This document shows positions 44,000 through 52,818 of a stretch of 64,000 nucleotides of DNA, one piece after another; position 1 is the first letter of the stretch, and each line of letters starts with the position of its first letter. A program made the translations under genes and the position numbers. The DNA comes from DATBSL01 sp964561785 (GTDB lineage Bacteria > Acidobacteriota > Vicinamibacteria > Fen-336), in assembly GCA_964561785.1 (NCBI GenBank), contig CAZLRF010000026.1, forward strand, positions 1-64,000, in the 5' to 3' direction. The notes beneath the pieces were generated by a model that worked only from the letters and a program-made list of their open reading frames with translations, did no database searches and was not told where the DNA came from.

Positions 44000-45067
44000 A
44001 TGAATGATCGATTCATCAGGGCGTGTCGGCGGGAGGCGGTGGACCGCACGCCGGTGTGGTTCATGCGGCAGGCCGGACGCTACATGCCCGAGTACCGGGC
44101 GCTGCGCGAGAAGCACACCATGCTCGAGGTCTGCCGCACGCCGGAGCTCGCCGTGGAGGTGACGCTCCAGCCGATCCGCGCCTTCGACTTCGACGCCGCC
44201 ATCCTCTTCTCGGACCTCCTCGTGCCCCTCGCCCCGATGGGCATCCCCTTCGACTTCCTGAAGGGCGAGGGACCGGTGATCGAGAAGCCGGTCCGCTCGG
44301 CCGCGGACGTCGCCGCGCTCCGTCGCTTCGAGCCGCGCGAGGAGCTCGGCTTCGCCCTCGAGTCGATCCGCCTCCTGCGGCGCGAGCTGCGGGTGCCGCT
44401 CATCGGCTTCGCGGGGGCGCCGTTCACGCTCGCCTCCTACGCGATCGAGGGGGGGCACTCGAGCCACTTCGCGCTCACCAAGGGCCTCATGTACGGCGAG
44501 AGCGCGACGTGGCACCGGCTCGCCGGGCTCCTCGCCGACGTCGTGGCCGACTACCTGCGGGCGCAGGTCGAGGCCGGGGCCCAGGCGGTGCAGCTGTTCG
44601 ACTCGTGGATCGGCGCTCTCGACGAGGCGGACTACCGGGAGTTCGTCTTCCCCCACGTCCGTCGCATCTTCGACGCGATCGCCGACCTCGACGTGCCGAA
44701 GATCCACTTCGGCACCGGCACCGGCCACCTGCTCGCGGCGCAGCGCGAGGCGGGGGGGACCGTGATCGGCGTCGACTGGCGGACGCCGCTCGACGAGGGC
44801 TGGCGCCGGGCGGGCGAGGGCGTCGCCGTCCAGGGCAACCTCGACCCCACGCTCCTCTTCGCCCCCCGCGAGCGCCTTCTCTCCCGCGTCGACGACGTCC
44901 TGCGGCGCGCGGCCGGCCGGACGGGCCACGTCTTCAACCTCGGCCACGGCATTCTGCCCGGCACCCCGGTCGACGCGGTCCGCGCCGTGGTCGACCACGT
45001 CCACTCGAGCGGGGTCGGGCCGCGGGAGGGGACGGACGCCATCGGCGTGTCGACGGCGGGGATCTAG
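44000..45067 (+). CDS. hemE: Uroporphyrinogen decarboxylase
   Basis: A 355-residue cytoplasmic enzyme that removes four carboxyl groups from uroporphyrinogen III to give coproporphyrinogen III in heme synthesis. The first signature is PVWFMRQAGRYMPEYRALRE (Arg pocket), the second GFAGAPFTLASYAIEGG, and the catalytic Asp lies in ILFSDLLVP. HFGTGTGHLLAAQREAGGTV and FNLGHGILPGTPVDAV complete the barrel. The length is normal. It overlaps the convergent PhyH gene by four bases. No other heme gene is nearby. Confidence 0.95.
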   Translation: MNDRFIRACRREAVDRTPVWFMRQAGRYMPEYRALREKHTMLEVCRTPELAVEVTLQPIRAFDFDAAILFSDLLVPLAPMGIPFDFLKGEGPVIEKPVRSAADVAALRRFEPREELGFALESIRLLRRELRVPLIGFAGAPFTLASYAIEGGHSSHFALTKGLMYGESATWHRLAGLLADVVADYLRAQVEAGAQAVQLFDSWIGALDEADYREFVFPHVRRIFDAIADLDVPKIHFGTGTGHLLAAQREAGGTVIGVDWRTPLDEGWRRAGEGVAVQGNLDPTLLFAPRERLLSRVDDVLRRAAGRTGHVFNLGHGILPGTPVDAVRAVVDHVHSSGVGPREGTDAIGVSTAGI

Positions 45068-45912
45068 CCCTTCTTCGCGTCGCCGAGCCCTTTCGCGCTC
45101 GCGTCGCGGCCGGGGTCGAGCCAGCCCACGTCGCCCGCGTCGGCGAAGCGCTTCTGCGCCGCCTCGAGGATGGCCGAGTCCTCGACCTTGGCGAGCGGGG
45201 TGTAGCGCGGGTGGTGCGACTCCTTGTAGGGGTCGTTCCTGCGTGCGTTGTAGCAGCAGATGAGCGACCAGCGCGGGCGCTCCGAGCGGTTCTGGTCGGA
45301 GCGGTGGAGCAGGTTCGGGTGGAAGAAGAGCGCGTCGCCCGGCTCCATCTCGACGTGGACGAGGGGGAGACGCTTGGCGATCTCGGCCACCCGCTCGGGG
45401 TCCGCCCCCGCCTGGTCGCCGGTGAGGACGTGGTCCACGCGGCCGCACCGGTGCGAGCCCTCGAGGACCTGGAGGCACCCGTTCTCGCGGGTGGCGGGGT
45501 CGACCGCGATGAAGACGCTCACGAGGTCGGGCCAGAGGACCCCGTTCTGGTACCAGTAGCCGTAGTCCTGGTGCCAGGCCCAGGCGCCGCCCACCCGCGC
45601 CTCCTTCATGATCATCTTCGAGTGGTAGTGGTAGACCTCGTCGCCGAGCAGGCGCTCGCAGGTCTCCACGACCGAGCGGCAGCGGGCGAACATCCCGTAG
45701 ATCCCGTCTCCGGGGTGGTTCCACAGCGACAGGCGCACCACGCCGCCCTCGCCGTCCGCGCGGCCGAAGGAGTGGTCGTCGAGGGCCTTGTCCTCCTTCG
45801 CCGCGCGGCGCAGGGCCTCGATCTCGACGGGTTCGAACAGCGCCCGGGCGAGGACGAACCCGTCCTTCCCGTAGGCGACGAGCTCGCCGGCGGTCAGGGG
45901 GCCGCGGGCCAT
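45064..45912 (-). CDS. Phytanoyl-CoA dioxygenase (PhyH) family protein
   Basis: A 282-residue Fe(II)/2-oxoglutarate oxygenase. WAWHQDYGYWYQNGVLWPDL gives the iron His and Asp (HxD), FFHPNLLHRSDQNRSERPRW the distal His and the 2-oxoglutarate Arg/Ser. GCLQVLEGSHRCGRV is the typical strand between. These enzymes hydroxylate varied small molecules; sugar- or lipid-linked substrates are likely here, because the gene follows a Gfo/Idh/MocA gene by only 3 bases and must be co-translated with it. Confidence 0.87.
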   Translation of the reverse strand: MARGPLTAGELVAYGKDGFVLARALFEPVEIEALRRAAKEDKALDDHSFGRADGEGGVVRLSLWNHPGDGIYGMFARCRSVVETCERLLGDEVYHYHSKMIMKEARVGGAWAWHQDYGYWYQNGVLWPDLVSVFIAVDPATRENGCLQVLEGSHRCGRVDHVLTGDQAGADPERVAEIAKRLPLVHVEMEPGDALFFHPNLLHRSDQNRSERPRWSLICCYNARRNDPYKESHHPRYTPLAKVEDSAILEAAQKRFADAGDVGWLDPGRDASAKGLGDAKKG

Positions 45913-45915
45913 GGC

Positions 45916-47265
45916 CTACGCCTCGACCTTGCGGGTCGCCCGGTTCCAGCGGACGGGCTTGCCCGACCTGTAGGACAGGTTGCACATGTGGCCGACGAGG
46001 GCCGCGTGGTGGCCGAAGCGCACGTCCTCGATCGGCTTCGTCCCGTTGCGGATCGCGTCGATCCAGTTCCGCACGTGCGCTCGCGTCGAGTCCTCGTCGC
46101 TCGACTTGTACTCGACCGCCTCCGCGGCCATCGGCCCGTCGAGGGGGACGAGGTTCTCGCCGAGGTTCATCCGCCGGCGGAACTCCGCGATCGTGGCCCT
46201 CGGCCAGGAGTGGGTCGAGTAGGCGAAGCTCTCGGTCCGGGGCTGGTAGTGGTGCTTGAAGGAGCCGCCGAAGTACTCCATCGTGCCCTCCGTCCCGTAC
46301 AGGGTCAGGATCGGCCCGGGGTGGCCGTTGTGGGCGGTGGCGCACAGGCGCAGGACGAAGCCCTGCGGGTAGGTGACCATCGCCGTCATCTGGTCCGGGA
46401 CCTCCCGGTAGTTCTTCCAGTGGTAGATCCCGCCGAAGGCGAAGACGCTCTCCGGCTCCTGCACCCCCATGAGCTGGTGGGTGGCGGTCACGATGTGGAC
46501 GAAGAGGTCGGTCGGGAGCCCGCCCGAGTAGTCCCAGAACAGGCGCCACTGGAAGAAGCGGCGCAGGTCGAGCTCGCGCGCGGGGGCCGGCCCGAGGAAG
46601 CCCTTCCAGTCGACGGTCTCGGGCGAGGCGTCGGGCGGGATCGGGTAGTACCAGGCCCCGGTCGCCGTGTTGCGGTGGAAGCGGCCCTCGACGAGCGTCA
46701 CCTGCCCGAGCCGCCCGCTCCGGACGAACTCGGCCGCGGTCTGCGCGGCGCCCATGCTCATGTACTGGCTGCCGACCTGCACGACCTTCCCGCTCCTCTC
46801 GGCGGCGGCGATGAACGCCTCGCCGTCCTCCCACCGGTGGGTCATCGGCTTCTCGATGTAGACGTGCTTGCCCGCGGCCAGGGCCTCCTGCGTCATCGGC
46901 AGGTGCCAGTGGTCCGGCGTCGCGATCACGACCGCGTCGACGTCCGGCCGGGCGAGGACGGCCCGGTAGTCGCCGGTGGTGTCCGGCGCCGGGCTGATCA
47001 GCTCGCGGGCGGCGTCGAGGTGTCCCTTGTAGCAGTCGGCGGCCACCTTGACCTCGACCCCGGGGATGCCGGCGGCGGCCTCCATGAGGAGCGTTCCCCG
47101 AATGCCCACGCCGATGAAGCCCAGGCGCACCGGCGTGAGGTTCACCGCGGCCGAGTTGTTGAGCTGGGCGGCAACCGGCCGCACCCCGACCGCGCTTGCC
47201 GCGGCGGCGAGCAGCGAGGACTTCTCGAGGAACTGCCGTCGGTTGAGGGACTCGCGCTCGGACAT
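45916..47265 (-). CDS. Tat-exported Gfo/Idh/MocA oxidoreductase
   Basis: A 449-residue NAD(P)-dependent sugar oxidoreductase. The twin-arginine signal is LNRRQFLEKSSLLAAAASAV. VRLGFIGVGIRGTLLMEAA is the cofactor loop, VVIATPDHWHLPMTQEALAA and GKHVYIEKPMTHRWEDGEA the DHWH and EKP motifs, with the catalytic Lys of EKP. GGLPTDLFVHIVTATHQLMG holds the second-domain His. Tat export means the cofactor is bound before secretion, as in glucose-fructose oxidoreductase. It probably oxidises or isomerises a glycan sugar in the periplasm. Confidence 0.88.
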   Translation of the reverse strand: MSERESLNRRQFLEKSSLLAAAASAVGVRPVAAQLNNSAAVNLTPVRLGFIGVGIRGTLLMEAAAGIPGVEVKVAADCYKGHLDAARELISPAPDTTGDYRAVLARPDVDAVVIATPDHWHLPMTQEALAAGKHVYIEKPMTHRWEDGEAFIAAAERSGKVVQVGSQYMSMGAAQTAAEFVRSGRLGQVTLVEGRFHRNTATGAWYYPIPPDASPETVDWKGFLGPAPARELDLRRFFQWRLFWDYSGGLPTDLFVHIVTATHQLMGVQEPESVFAFGGIYHWKNYREVPDQMTAMVTYPQGFVLRLCATAHNGHPGPILTLYGTEGTMEYFGGSFKHHYQPRTESFAYSTHSWPRATIAEFRRRMNLGENLVPLDGPMAAEAVEYKSSDEDSTRAHVRNWIDAIRNGTKPIEDVRFGHHAALVGHMCNLSYRSGKPVRWNRATRKVEA

Positions 47266-47327
47266 GGGGCCTCCTCGCGGAAGGGCGCGGGCGGGCTACG
47301 CCGCCCGGCCGCCGAATGCTACCAGTT

Positions 47328-47341
47328 CCCCGCCGGCGGGG
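47328..47341. repeat. 14-bp GC palindrome between minus-strand genes
   Basis: CCCCGCCGGCGGGG is a perfect palindrome in the 104-bp gap after the beta-helix gene and before the Gfo/Idh gene. It could form a hairpin at the end of the beta-helix mRNA. No T-tract follows. Confidence 0.35.
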
Positions 47342-47369
47342 CGGACGGCAGGTCCCGCCGACGCCGTCG

Positions 47370-48857
47370 TCACGGCTGGATCTGCGGCGGGAAGCCGGCC
47401 TTCCACCACTGATCGAGCGCAGACCCCGGCGCGAGCGCGCCCTTGCCGGCGGCCGGCGATCCGGGCTTCGGCCGGAAGTCCTGCGCCGCGGGATCGACGA
47501 GCTGCGGGTCGGCGAGGATGGCGTCGCTGCCCGTGGTCGAGAGCACCCAGTCCTTCGCCCAGGCGGCCATGTAGAACGGGAAGACCGTCGCGTTCGTGTC
47601 GTGGACGAGGTTGCCCTCGATCGCGACGGCGCGACCAAGCCCGCCCGGGCCCCAGTCCTGGGAGTAGCCGATCTCGAACGGCTTGTCGAGGGCGAGCACG
47701 TTGTCGCGGATGCTCACGCCGCGCAGGTTCGTCGAGTGGATGTAGAGGCCGCCGATCAGCCAGTAGCCAGGGTCCCCCGCGGCGGAGCGGCCGTAGCCGT
47801 TGCGGTAGAAGGTGTTGTTGTAGACGGCGAGTTGCTCCCGCGGGTTGTCCTTTCCCCAGCGCGAGAAGTAGAGGCCGGGGCCCCGGTTCTCGAACACGAG
47901 GTTGTGGTGGATCCGGATGTCGCGTGTCACCGGGCCGTCCTCGGTCGAGATCGAGATGCCGACCTCGTTGTGGTGGACGACGTTCTCGCGCAGCTCGACG
48001 TCCTCGAGGACGCCGAACCAGCCGTCGACGTAGAGCCCCTGCCGGTCGTTGTTCCAGCAGTGGTTGTGGTGGACGACGCCGTGCGCGGAGGTCTCCTTGA
48101 CGTCGATCGCCTCCTTCTTGTTGCCCGCGACCTCGTTCCACGCCACCTCGAAGCCCTTCGTGCCGGCGATCGAGATCGCCTCGTGGGGCGCCTCGCTGCC
48201 CGTGAACGGCCGGAAGCTCAGCGACATGTCGTTGGCGCCGGTGACGGTGTTGCCGAGGATCCGCACGTGCTCCGTGCCCTGCCAGGAGGAGATCCCCGAG
48301 GCGAAGCTGCCCCGCGACGAGCAGTTGACGACGTCCACGTGCCGGCTCGAAGCCACGTTGAAGCCGGCGAGGCGCGAGCCCTTGACGTGGAGGTTCCGCA
48401 CGCGGACGTACGCCGACCCCTCGATCTGCACGGCCCCCTGCACCCACGGGTAGGCAGAGGCCCAGGGGATGTCGACGGAGGACGCGTCGAGCGTCGGCGT
48501 CGTCCCTTTCGCCCCGCGGATCTCGATCCAGGCGTCGGGGGTTCCCTGCTGCCGGATCACGATCGGCCCGGTGAGCTTCCACGTGCCGTCGAGCAGGACG
48601 AGCACGAGCCCGGGACGAAGCCGGGCGACGCCCGCCTCGATCGAGCGCAGGGGCTCGGACATCGTGCCGGCGGCGGAGTCGGAGCCGCCCGGCGAGACAT
48701 AGATGCCGTTGGGGAGGGGGGCTTCGGCCGGGGCCGGGGTCCCGCTCGACGCGGACGGGCTCGCGCCGCCGCCGCCCCCCCCGCCGCAGGCGGGCAGGGA
48801 CGCGAGGGCGACGACGGCGAGAGCGAGGCGGCGGGGCGGGGCCGGGCGAAGCGGCAT
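47370..48857 (-). CDS. Right-handed beta-helix lipoprotein
   Basis: A 495-residue protein. The lipobox is SLPACGG, followed by seven glycines and a Ser/Pro linker. NGIYVSPGGSDSAAGTMSEP with LRSIEAGVARLRPGLVLVLL is the start common to parallel beta-helix polysaccharide lyases and surface proteins. PbH1 coils repeat as VRVRNLHVKGSRLAGFNV, VDVVNCSSRGSFASGI, VRILGNTVTGANDMS, FEVAWNEVAGNKKEAIDV and similar. The catalytic residues of a given lyase family cannot be identified, so lyase or glycan-binding roles are both open. It is divergent from the next Gfo/Idh gene. Confidence 0.8.
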   Translation of the reverse strand: MPLRPAPPRRLALAVVALASLPACGGGGGGGASPSASSGTPAPAEAPLPNGIYVSPGGSDSAAGTMSEPLRSIEAGVARLRPGLVLVLLDGTWKLTGPIVIRQQGTPDAWIEIRGAKGTTPTLDASSVDIPWASAYPWVQGAVQIEGSAYVRVRNLHVKGSRLAGFNVASSRHVDVVNCSSRGSFASGISSWQGTEHVRILGNTVTGANDMSLSFRPFTGSEAPHEAISIAGTKGFEVAWNEVAGNKKEAIDVKETSAHGVVHHNHCWNNDRQGLYVDGWFGVLEDVELRENVVHHNEVGISISTEDGPVTRDIRIHHNLVFENRGPGLYFSRWGKDNPREQLAVYNNTFYRNGYGRSAAGDPGYWLIGGLYIHSTNLRGVSIRDNVLALDKPFEIGYSQDWGPGGLGRAVAIEGNLVHDTNATVFPFYMAAWAKDWVLSTTGSDAILADPQLVDPAAQDFRPKPGSPAAGKGALAPGSALDQWWKAGFPPQIQP

Positions 48858-48920
48858 CGAATCCTCCGGACCGCAAGCTTACCGAACCCGCGGCCCGCCT
48901 GGACGAGACCGTTCGGCTCA

Positions 48921-48949
48921 TTGACGCCCCTCGCGGGACCGACTAACCT
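48921..48949 (+). promoter_or_regulatory. Sigma70-like promoter of a Gfo/Idh gene
   Basis: TTGACG (48921-48926), 17-base spacer, TAACCT (48944-48949), about 40 bases before the start codon. Confidence 0.45.
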
Positions 48950-48989
48950 GACCTCGCTCGCCCTCGTCGAGCCGCTGCAGGAGACCCCG

Positions 48990-50408
48990 ATGAAAGACCC
49001 CCGCCGCCCGCCCACCGTCCCCACCCGAGCGCTCCCCCGGAGGAGCTTCCTCGCGAGCGCGGCCGCCCTCACCGCGGGCTTCACGATCGTGCCCCGGCGC
49101 GTCCTCGGGGGCCAGGGGTTTACCGCCCCGAGCGACACGCTCAACGTCGCGGCGGTCGGGATCGGGGGCATGGGCAAGAACAACGTCGAGCGCTGCGCGG
49201 CCGCGGGCGAGAACATCGTGGCCCTGTGCGACGTGGACTTCGGCCACTCGGAGCCCGTGTTCGCGAAGTACCCCTCGGCGAAGCGGTTCAAGGACTACCG
49301 CGTGATGCTCGAGGAGGTGCCGGACATCGACGCGGTGATCGTGGCGACGCCCGACCACTCGCACGCGGTGATCGCGCTGGCGTGCATGGCGAAGAAGAAG
49401 CACGTCTACGTGCAGAAGCCGCTCACCCACTCCGTCCACGAGGCGCGTGTGCTGACCGAGGCCGCCCGCCGGTACGGTGTGGCCACGCAGATGGGCAACC
49501 AGGGGCACTCGGGCGAGGGCATCCGCCTCATCTGCGAGTGGGTCGCGGACGGGGCGATCGGCGAGATCCGCGAGGCCCACGCGTGGACGAACCGGCCGGT
49601 CTGGCCCTCCGGGGTCGAGGTGGACCGGCCGAAGGAGGCCCCCGAGCCGCCGGCCGGCCTCGACTGGGACCTCTGGATCGGCCCCGCCGCCCACCGCCCG
49701 TACCACCCCAGCTACCACCCCGCGAAGTGGCGCGCCTGGTGGGACTTCGGAACGGGCTCGCTCGGCGACATGGCCTGCCACATCGTGGACCCGGTCTTCT
49801 GGGCGCTGAAGCTCAAGTACCCGGTGGCGGTCGAGGCCAACATCTCGAAGTACTGGCAGGCGTTCTTCGAGCCGACCCCGCCCCGGCACGAGATGTTCCC
49901 GCGCTCGACGATCGTGCGCTTCCGCTTCCCCGCCCGGGAGAAGATGCCACCGGTGAGCCTCACCTGGTGGGACGGCGGCCTCATGCCGCCCCGCCCGCCC
50001 CGGCTCGAGCCCGGGCGCAAGATGGGCAACGACGACGGCGGGATCCTGCTGATCGGCGACGAGGGCACGATCATGGCCGGCTGCTACGGCGAGTCGCCCC
50101 GGCTCGTCCCCGAGTCGGACATGAAGAAGTACAAGAAGCGCCCGAAGCGGACGATCCCGCGCATCCCCGACGGCCCCGACGGCCACGAGCGGGACTGGCT
50201 CCGCGCCTGCAGGGGCGGCACGCCCGCGAGCTCGAGCTTCGACTACTCGGGCCCGCTGTCGGAGATGGTCCTCATGGGCAACCTCGCCATCCGCTTCCCC
50301 GACCGTGAGCTGCTCTGGGACGGGGCGACCATGAAGATCACGAACGACAAGGACGCGGACGCCTACGTGCGGCGCGAGTACCGGGAGGGCTGGGCCCTGC
50401 CCGTCTGA
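48990..50408 (+). CDS. Tat-exported Gfo/Idh/MocA oxidoreductase
   Basis: A 472-residue protein with a twin-arginine signal (ALPRRSFLASAAALTAGFTI). The Rossmann part reads LNVAAVGIGGMGKNNVERCA, VIVATPDHSHAVIALACMAK and HVYVQKPLTHSVHEARVLTE; QKP replaces the more common EKP. The second domain shows MGNQGHSGEGIRLICEWVAD and WWDFGTGSLGDMACHIVDPV with the conserved Asp and His. The large, Tat-exported type occurs widely in Acidobacteriota and Planctomycetota carbohydrate loci. AGGAG lies before the ATG. It converges with the GH29 gene. Confidence 0.88.
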   Translation: MKDPRRPPTVPTRALPRRSFLASAAALTAGFTIVPRRVLGGQGFTAPSDTLNVAAVGIGGMGKNNVERCAAAGENIVALCDVDFGHSEPVFAKYPSAKRFKDYRVMLEEVPDIDAVIVATPDHSHAVIALACMAKKKHVYVQKPLTHSVHEARVLTEAARRYGVATQMGNQGHSGEGIRLICEWVADGAIGEIREAHAWTNRPVWPSGVEVDRPKEAPEPPAGLDWDLWIGPAAHRPYHPSYHPAKWRAWWDFGTGSLGDMACHIVDPVFWALKLKYPVAVEANISKYWQAFFEPTPPRHEMFPRSTIVRFRFPAREKMPPVSLTWWDGGLMPPRPPRLEPGRKMGNDDGGILLIGDEGTIMAGCYGESPRLVPESDMKKYKKRPKRTIPRIPDGPDGHERDWLRACRGGTPASSSFDYSGPLSEMVLMGNLAIRFPDRELLWDGATMKITNDKDADAYVRREYREGWALPV

Positions 50409-50423
50409 GGACGGCCCGGGTCG

Positions 50424-51896
50424 TCACCGGCTGAGCTTCAGGACCCACAGCGGCTGGCCGAGGAGGCGGGCCGGCAGGTCCGGGAGCTCGACCGCGACCT
50501 CCGAGCCCGACTTCGCGAACGTGAGCCCCGAGGGGCCGCCCACGAGCGAGACGGCCTTGACGTCGAGGGCGGCGGCGTCCTTCAGCACGAACCGCCGGCC
50601 CGGCCAGCGGGGCAGGATGGCGTAGACGTCCTTGCCCTTCGAGGTGAAGAACGCGTCGATCGCGGCCTCCCCCGGGCCCGGGCGGTCGACGAGCTGCGCC
50701 ACGTCGTAGACCGAGTCGTACTCCTTGTCGTAGTCGACCTTCGGCACCGTCCCCGCGCCCCACTGCTTCGAGGCGGTGTGGGGCCGGGTGCCGTAGATCG
50801 CCTCGCCGTTCACCGCGAGCCACGCGCCCATCTCGGCGAGCCGCTCCTCCATGATCACCGGGATCGTCCCGTCGGCGGCGGGCCCGATGTCGAGCAGCAG
50901 GTTGCCCCCGCGGCTCACGATGTCGACGAGGACGATCAGCAGCTCGCGACCGGTCTTGTAGTGGCCGAGGTTCTCGGCCCGGTTGTAGCCGTAGGAGAAG
51001 CCCATGCCCCGGCTCTCCTCCCATGGGTGGTCGCCGGAGCTCATCCCCGGCGTGTACTCGGTCGTCCAGTAGCCGCCGTGCTTGTGGCGCGAGTCCTTGC
51101 CCCAGCGGTCGTTGATCACGACGTCGTCCTTGACCTTCGACTCGTTGAAGAGCCAGGCGAGCAGCTCCGGGCTCCGCCACTCGGCCGACGGCAGGTCCCA
51201 CTCGCCGTCCGAGAAGATGAGCGCGGGCTCGTAGCGCGTCACCAGGTCCTTGAACTGGGGGAACATGTGCTCGCGCACGTAGCGCGGCTTGTCGGAGAGC
51301 CAGAGCGGGTTGTACCACTCGTAGAGCGAGTAGTAGAAGCCCATCTTCAGCCCCTTCGCCCGCACCGCCCTCGTGAGGTCGCCGAGCACGTCGCGCTTCG
51401 GGCCGACCTCGACCGCGTTCCACGGCCGGCCCCACGTCGCCGAGGCCTCCTTGCTGGGCCACAGCGCGAAGCCCTCGTGGTGCTTCGAGGTCAGCACCAC
51501 GTACTTCGCCCCCGAGCGCTGGAACACGTCGGCCCAGTGGTCGGGGTCGTAGAGCTCCGCCCGGAACTGCGGGGCGAAGTTCTCGTAGCCGTAGTCGGCC
51601 CCGTACATCTTCTTGTGGTACTCCCACGTGCCCGCCTGGACGGGGTTCGGGTCCTTGCCCTTGCCGGCGGTGAGGGCGTTCCAGTACCACTCCGCGTAGG
51701 CCAGCTTGCCCGGGATCACCGGCGCGTAGGAGGGCACGGAGTACGTGCCCCAGTGGATGAAGATGCCGAAGCGCGCCTCGGTGAACCACGACGGCGTGGG
51801 CCGGCGGTCGATCGACTCCCAGGTGGGCTGGTACGGCTGGGCGAGGGCAGCGCCGGCGGCGCCCAGGAGGACGAGGGACAGGATGGCAGATCTCAT
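50424..51896 (-). CDS. GH29 alpha-L-fucosidase
   Basis: A 490-residue exported enzyme (signal about 1-19, GAAGAALAQ). PTPSWFTEARFGIFIHWGTY is the GH29 N-terminal motif, KYVVLTSKHHEGFALWPSKE the HHEGF substrate-binding stretch, and ALIFSDGEWD carries the nucleophile Asp. GGNLLLDIGPAADGTIP is the typical end of the barrel, followed by a beta-sandwich domain. It releases terminal L-fucose from glycans. GAGGAG lies before the ATG and TAAGAT at 51916-51921 on this strand is a likely -10 box. Confidence 0.92.
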   Translation of the reverse strand: MRSAILSLVLLGAAGAALAQPYQPTWESIDRRPTPSWFTEARFGIFIHWGTYSVPSYAPVIPGKLAYAEWYWNALTAGKGKDPNPVQAGTWEYHKKMYGADYGYENFAPQFRAELYDPDHWADVFQRSGAKYVVLTSKHHEGFALWPSKEASATWGRPWNAVEVGPKRDVLGDLTRAVRAKGLKMGFYYSLYEWYNPLWLSDKPRYVREHMFPQFKDLVTRYEPALIFSDGEWDLPSAEWRSPELLAWLFNESKVKDDVVINDRWGKDSRHKHGGYWTTEYTPGMSSGDHPWEESRGMGFSYGYNRAENLGHYKTGRELLIVLVDIVSRGGNLLLDIGPAADGTIPVIMEERLAEMGAWLAVNGEAIYGTRPHTASKQWGAGTVPKVDYDKEYDSVYDVAQLVDRPGPGEAAIDAFFTSKGKDVYAILPRWPGRRFVLKDAAALDVKAVSLVGGPSGLTFAKSGSEVAVELPDLPARLLGQPLWVLKLSR

Positions 51897-51947
51897 GGCA
51901 CGCTCCTCGAAGGAGGATCTTACCCCGGGAGCGCGCCAGGAGGTACG

Positions 51948-52214
51948 ATGCCCGGCGTGGCGAGCGAGCTGAGCGACACCGACCCCGAGACCGAGCGCGT
52001 CCACCGCGCGATGCTCCGCGCCGCGACGCCGAAGCGCCGGCTGCAGCTCGCGCTCTCGCTCAGCCGGACGGTGATGGGCCTCTCCCGCGCCGGGATCGCC
52101 CGGCGCCACCCGGGCGCCTCGCCCGACGAGGTCGGCTTGATCTTCGTCGAGCTGAACTACGGCCGCGAGCTCGCGGACGAGCTCCGGGCCCACCTCGCCG
52201 CGCGGCAGCCGTGA
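51948..52214 (+). CDS. Small protein paired with a nucleotidyltransferase
   Basis: An 88-residue, mostly helical protein. RVHRAMLRAATPKRRLQLAL and SLSRTVMGLSRAGIARRHPG, then EVGLIFVELNYGRELADELR, recur in small proteins encoded directly before DUF6036-type nucleotidyltransferases. No domain of known function is seen. AGGAGGT lies 3 bases before ATG 51948; GTG 51957 is an alternative. Its stop overlaps the next start as GTGA, so the two products are made together and probably act together. Confidence 0.7.
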   Translation: MPGVASELSDTDPETERVHRAMLRAATPKRRLQLALSLSRTVMGLSRAGIARRHPGASPDEVGLIFVELNYGRELADELRAHLAARQP

Positions 52215-52786
52215 TCCCCGCCGACCTCCTCGCCGCCCTCGAGCCGGTCCTCGAGGCGCTGCGCGCCCTGGGCGTCCGCCACTACGTCGGGGGATCCATC
52301 GCGAGCTCGGTCCACGGGCTGCCCCGGGCGAGCGTCGACGTCGACGTGGTGGCGGAGCTCGCGCCCCGTCACGTGGATGCCTTCGTGGCCGCCCTCGGCG
52401 AGGCGTACTACGTCCCGGAGGCCCGCGTCCGGGACGCAGCGGCGCGCCGCCGGTCGTTCAACGTGATCCACCTCGCGACGATGGTCAAGGTGGACGTGTT
52501 CGTGTCGAGGGACCGCCCGTTCGACCGCCGCGCCTTCGAGCGCTCGCGGCCGGCGGCCACCGAGGGGGCGGTCGGCATCCCGGTCTCCTCGGCCGAGGAC
52601 ACGGTCCTCGCGAAGCTCGACTGGTTCCGCCGCGGCGGCGAGGCGTCCGAGCGCCAGTGGTCGGACGTGGTCGGCGTCCTGCGCTCCGCGGCGGGCCTCG
52701 ACGAAGCCCACCTTCGCCAGGGCGCGTCCGAGCTGGGTGTGACCGACCTCCTCGAGCGCGCGCTCGACGAAGCCCGTCGCGCCTGA
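52211..52786 (+). CDS. Minimal nucleotidyltransferase (DUF6036-like)
   Basis: A 191-residue protein of the polymerase-beta superfamily. VRHYVGGSIASSVHGLPRAS with VDVDVVAEL gives the GS...DxD catalytic pattern; VKVDVFVSRDRPFD supplies the third acidic residue; SSAEDTVLAKLDWFRRGGEA closes the domain. Such proteins transfer a nucleotide to protein or RNA targets, and many belong to toxin-antitoxin or stress modules. GTG start overlaps the small upstream gene (GTGA), which could encode the antidote or a cofactor. Confidence 0.82.
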   Translation: MIPADLLAALEPVLEALRALGVRHYVGGSIASSVHGLPRASVDVDVVAELAPRHVDAFVAALGEAYYVPEARVRDAAARRRSFNVIHLATMVKVDVFVSRDRPFDRRAFERSRPAATEGAVGIPVSSAEDTVLAKLDWFRRGGEASERQWSDVVGVLRSAAGLDEAHLRQGASELGVTDLLERALDEARRA

Positions 52787-52818
52787 GACTCCGCAGCGGG
52801 CCCGCGATCGGGCTGCCC

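Noticed and set aside
44000..45067. UroD-fold protein as a corrinoid methyltransferase partner of the RACo-like gene.
   Set aside because: It has both complete HemE signatures including the N-terminal arginine pocket, so it is the heme enzyme.
42677..47638. Open frame of over 1600 codons on the minus strand.
   Set aside because: It crosses seven real genes on both strands; its composition is that of a GC-driven shadow.
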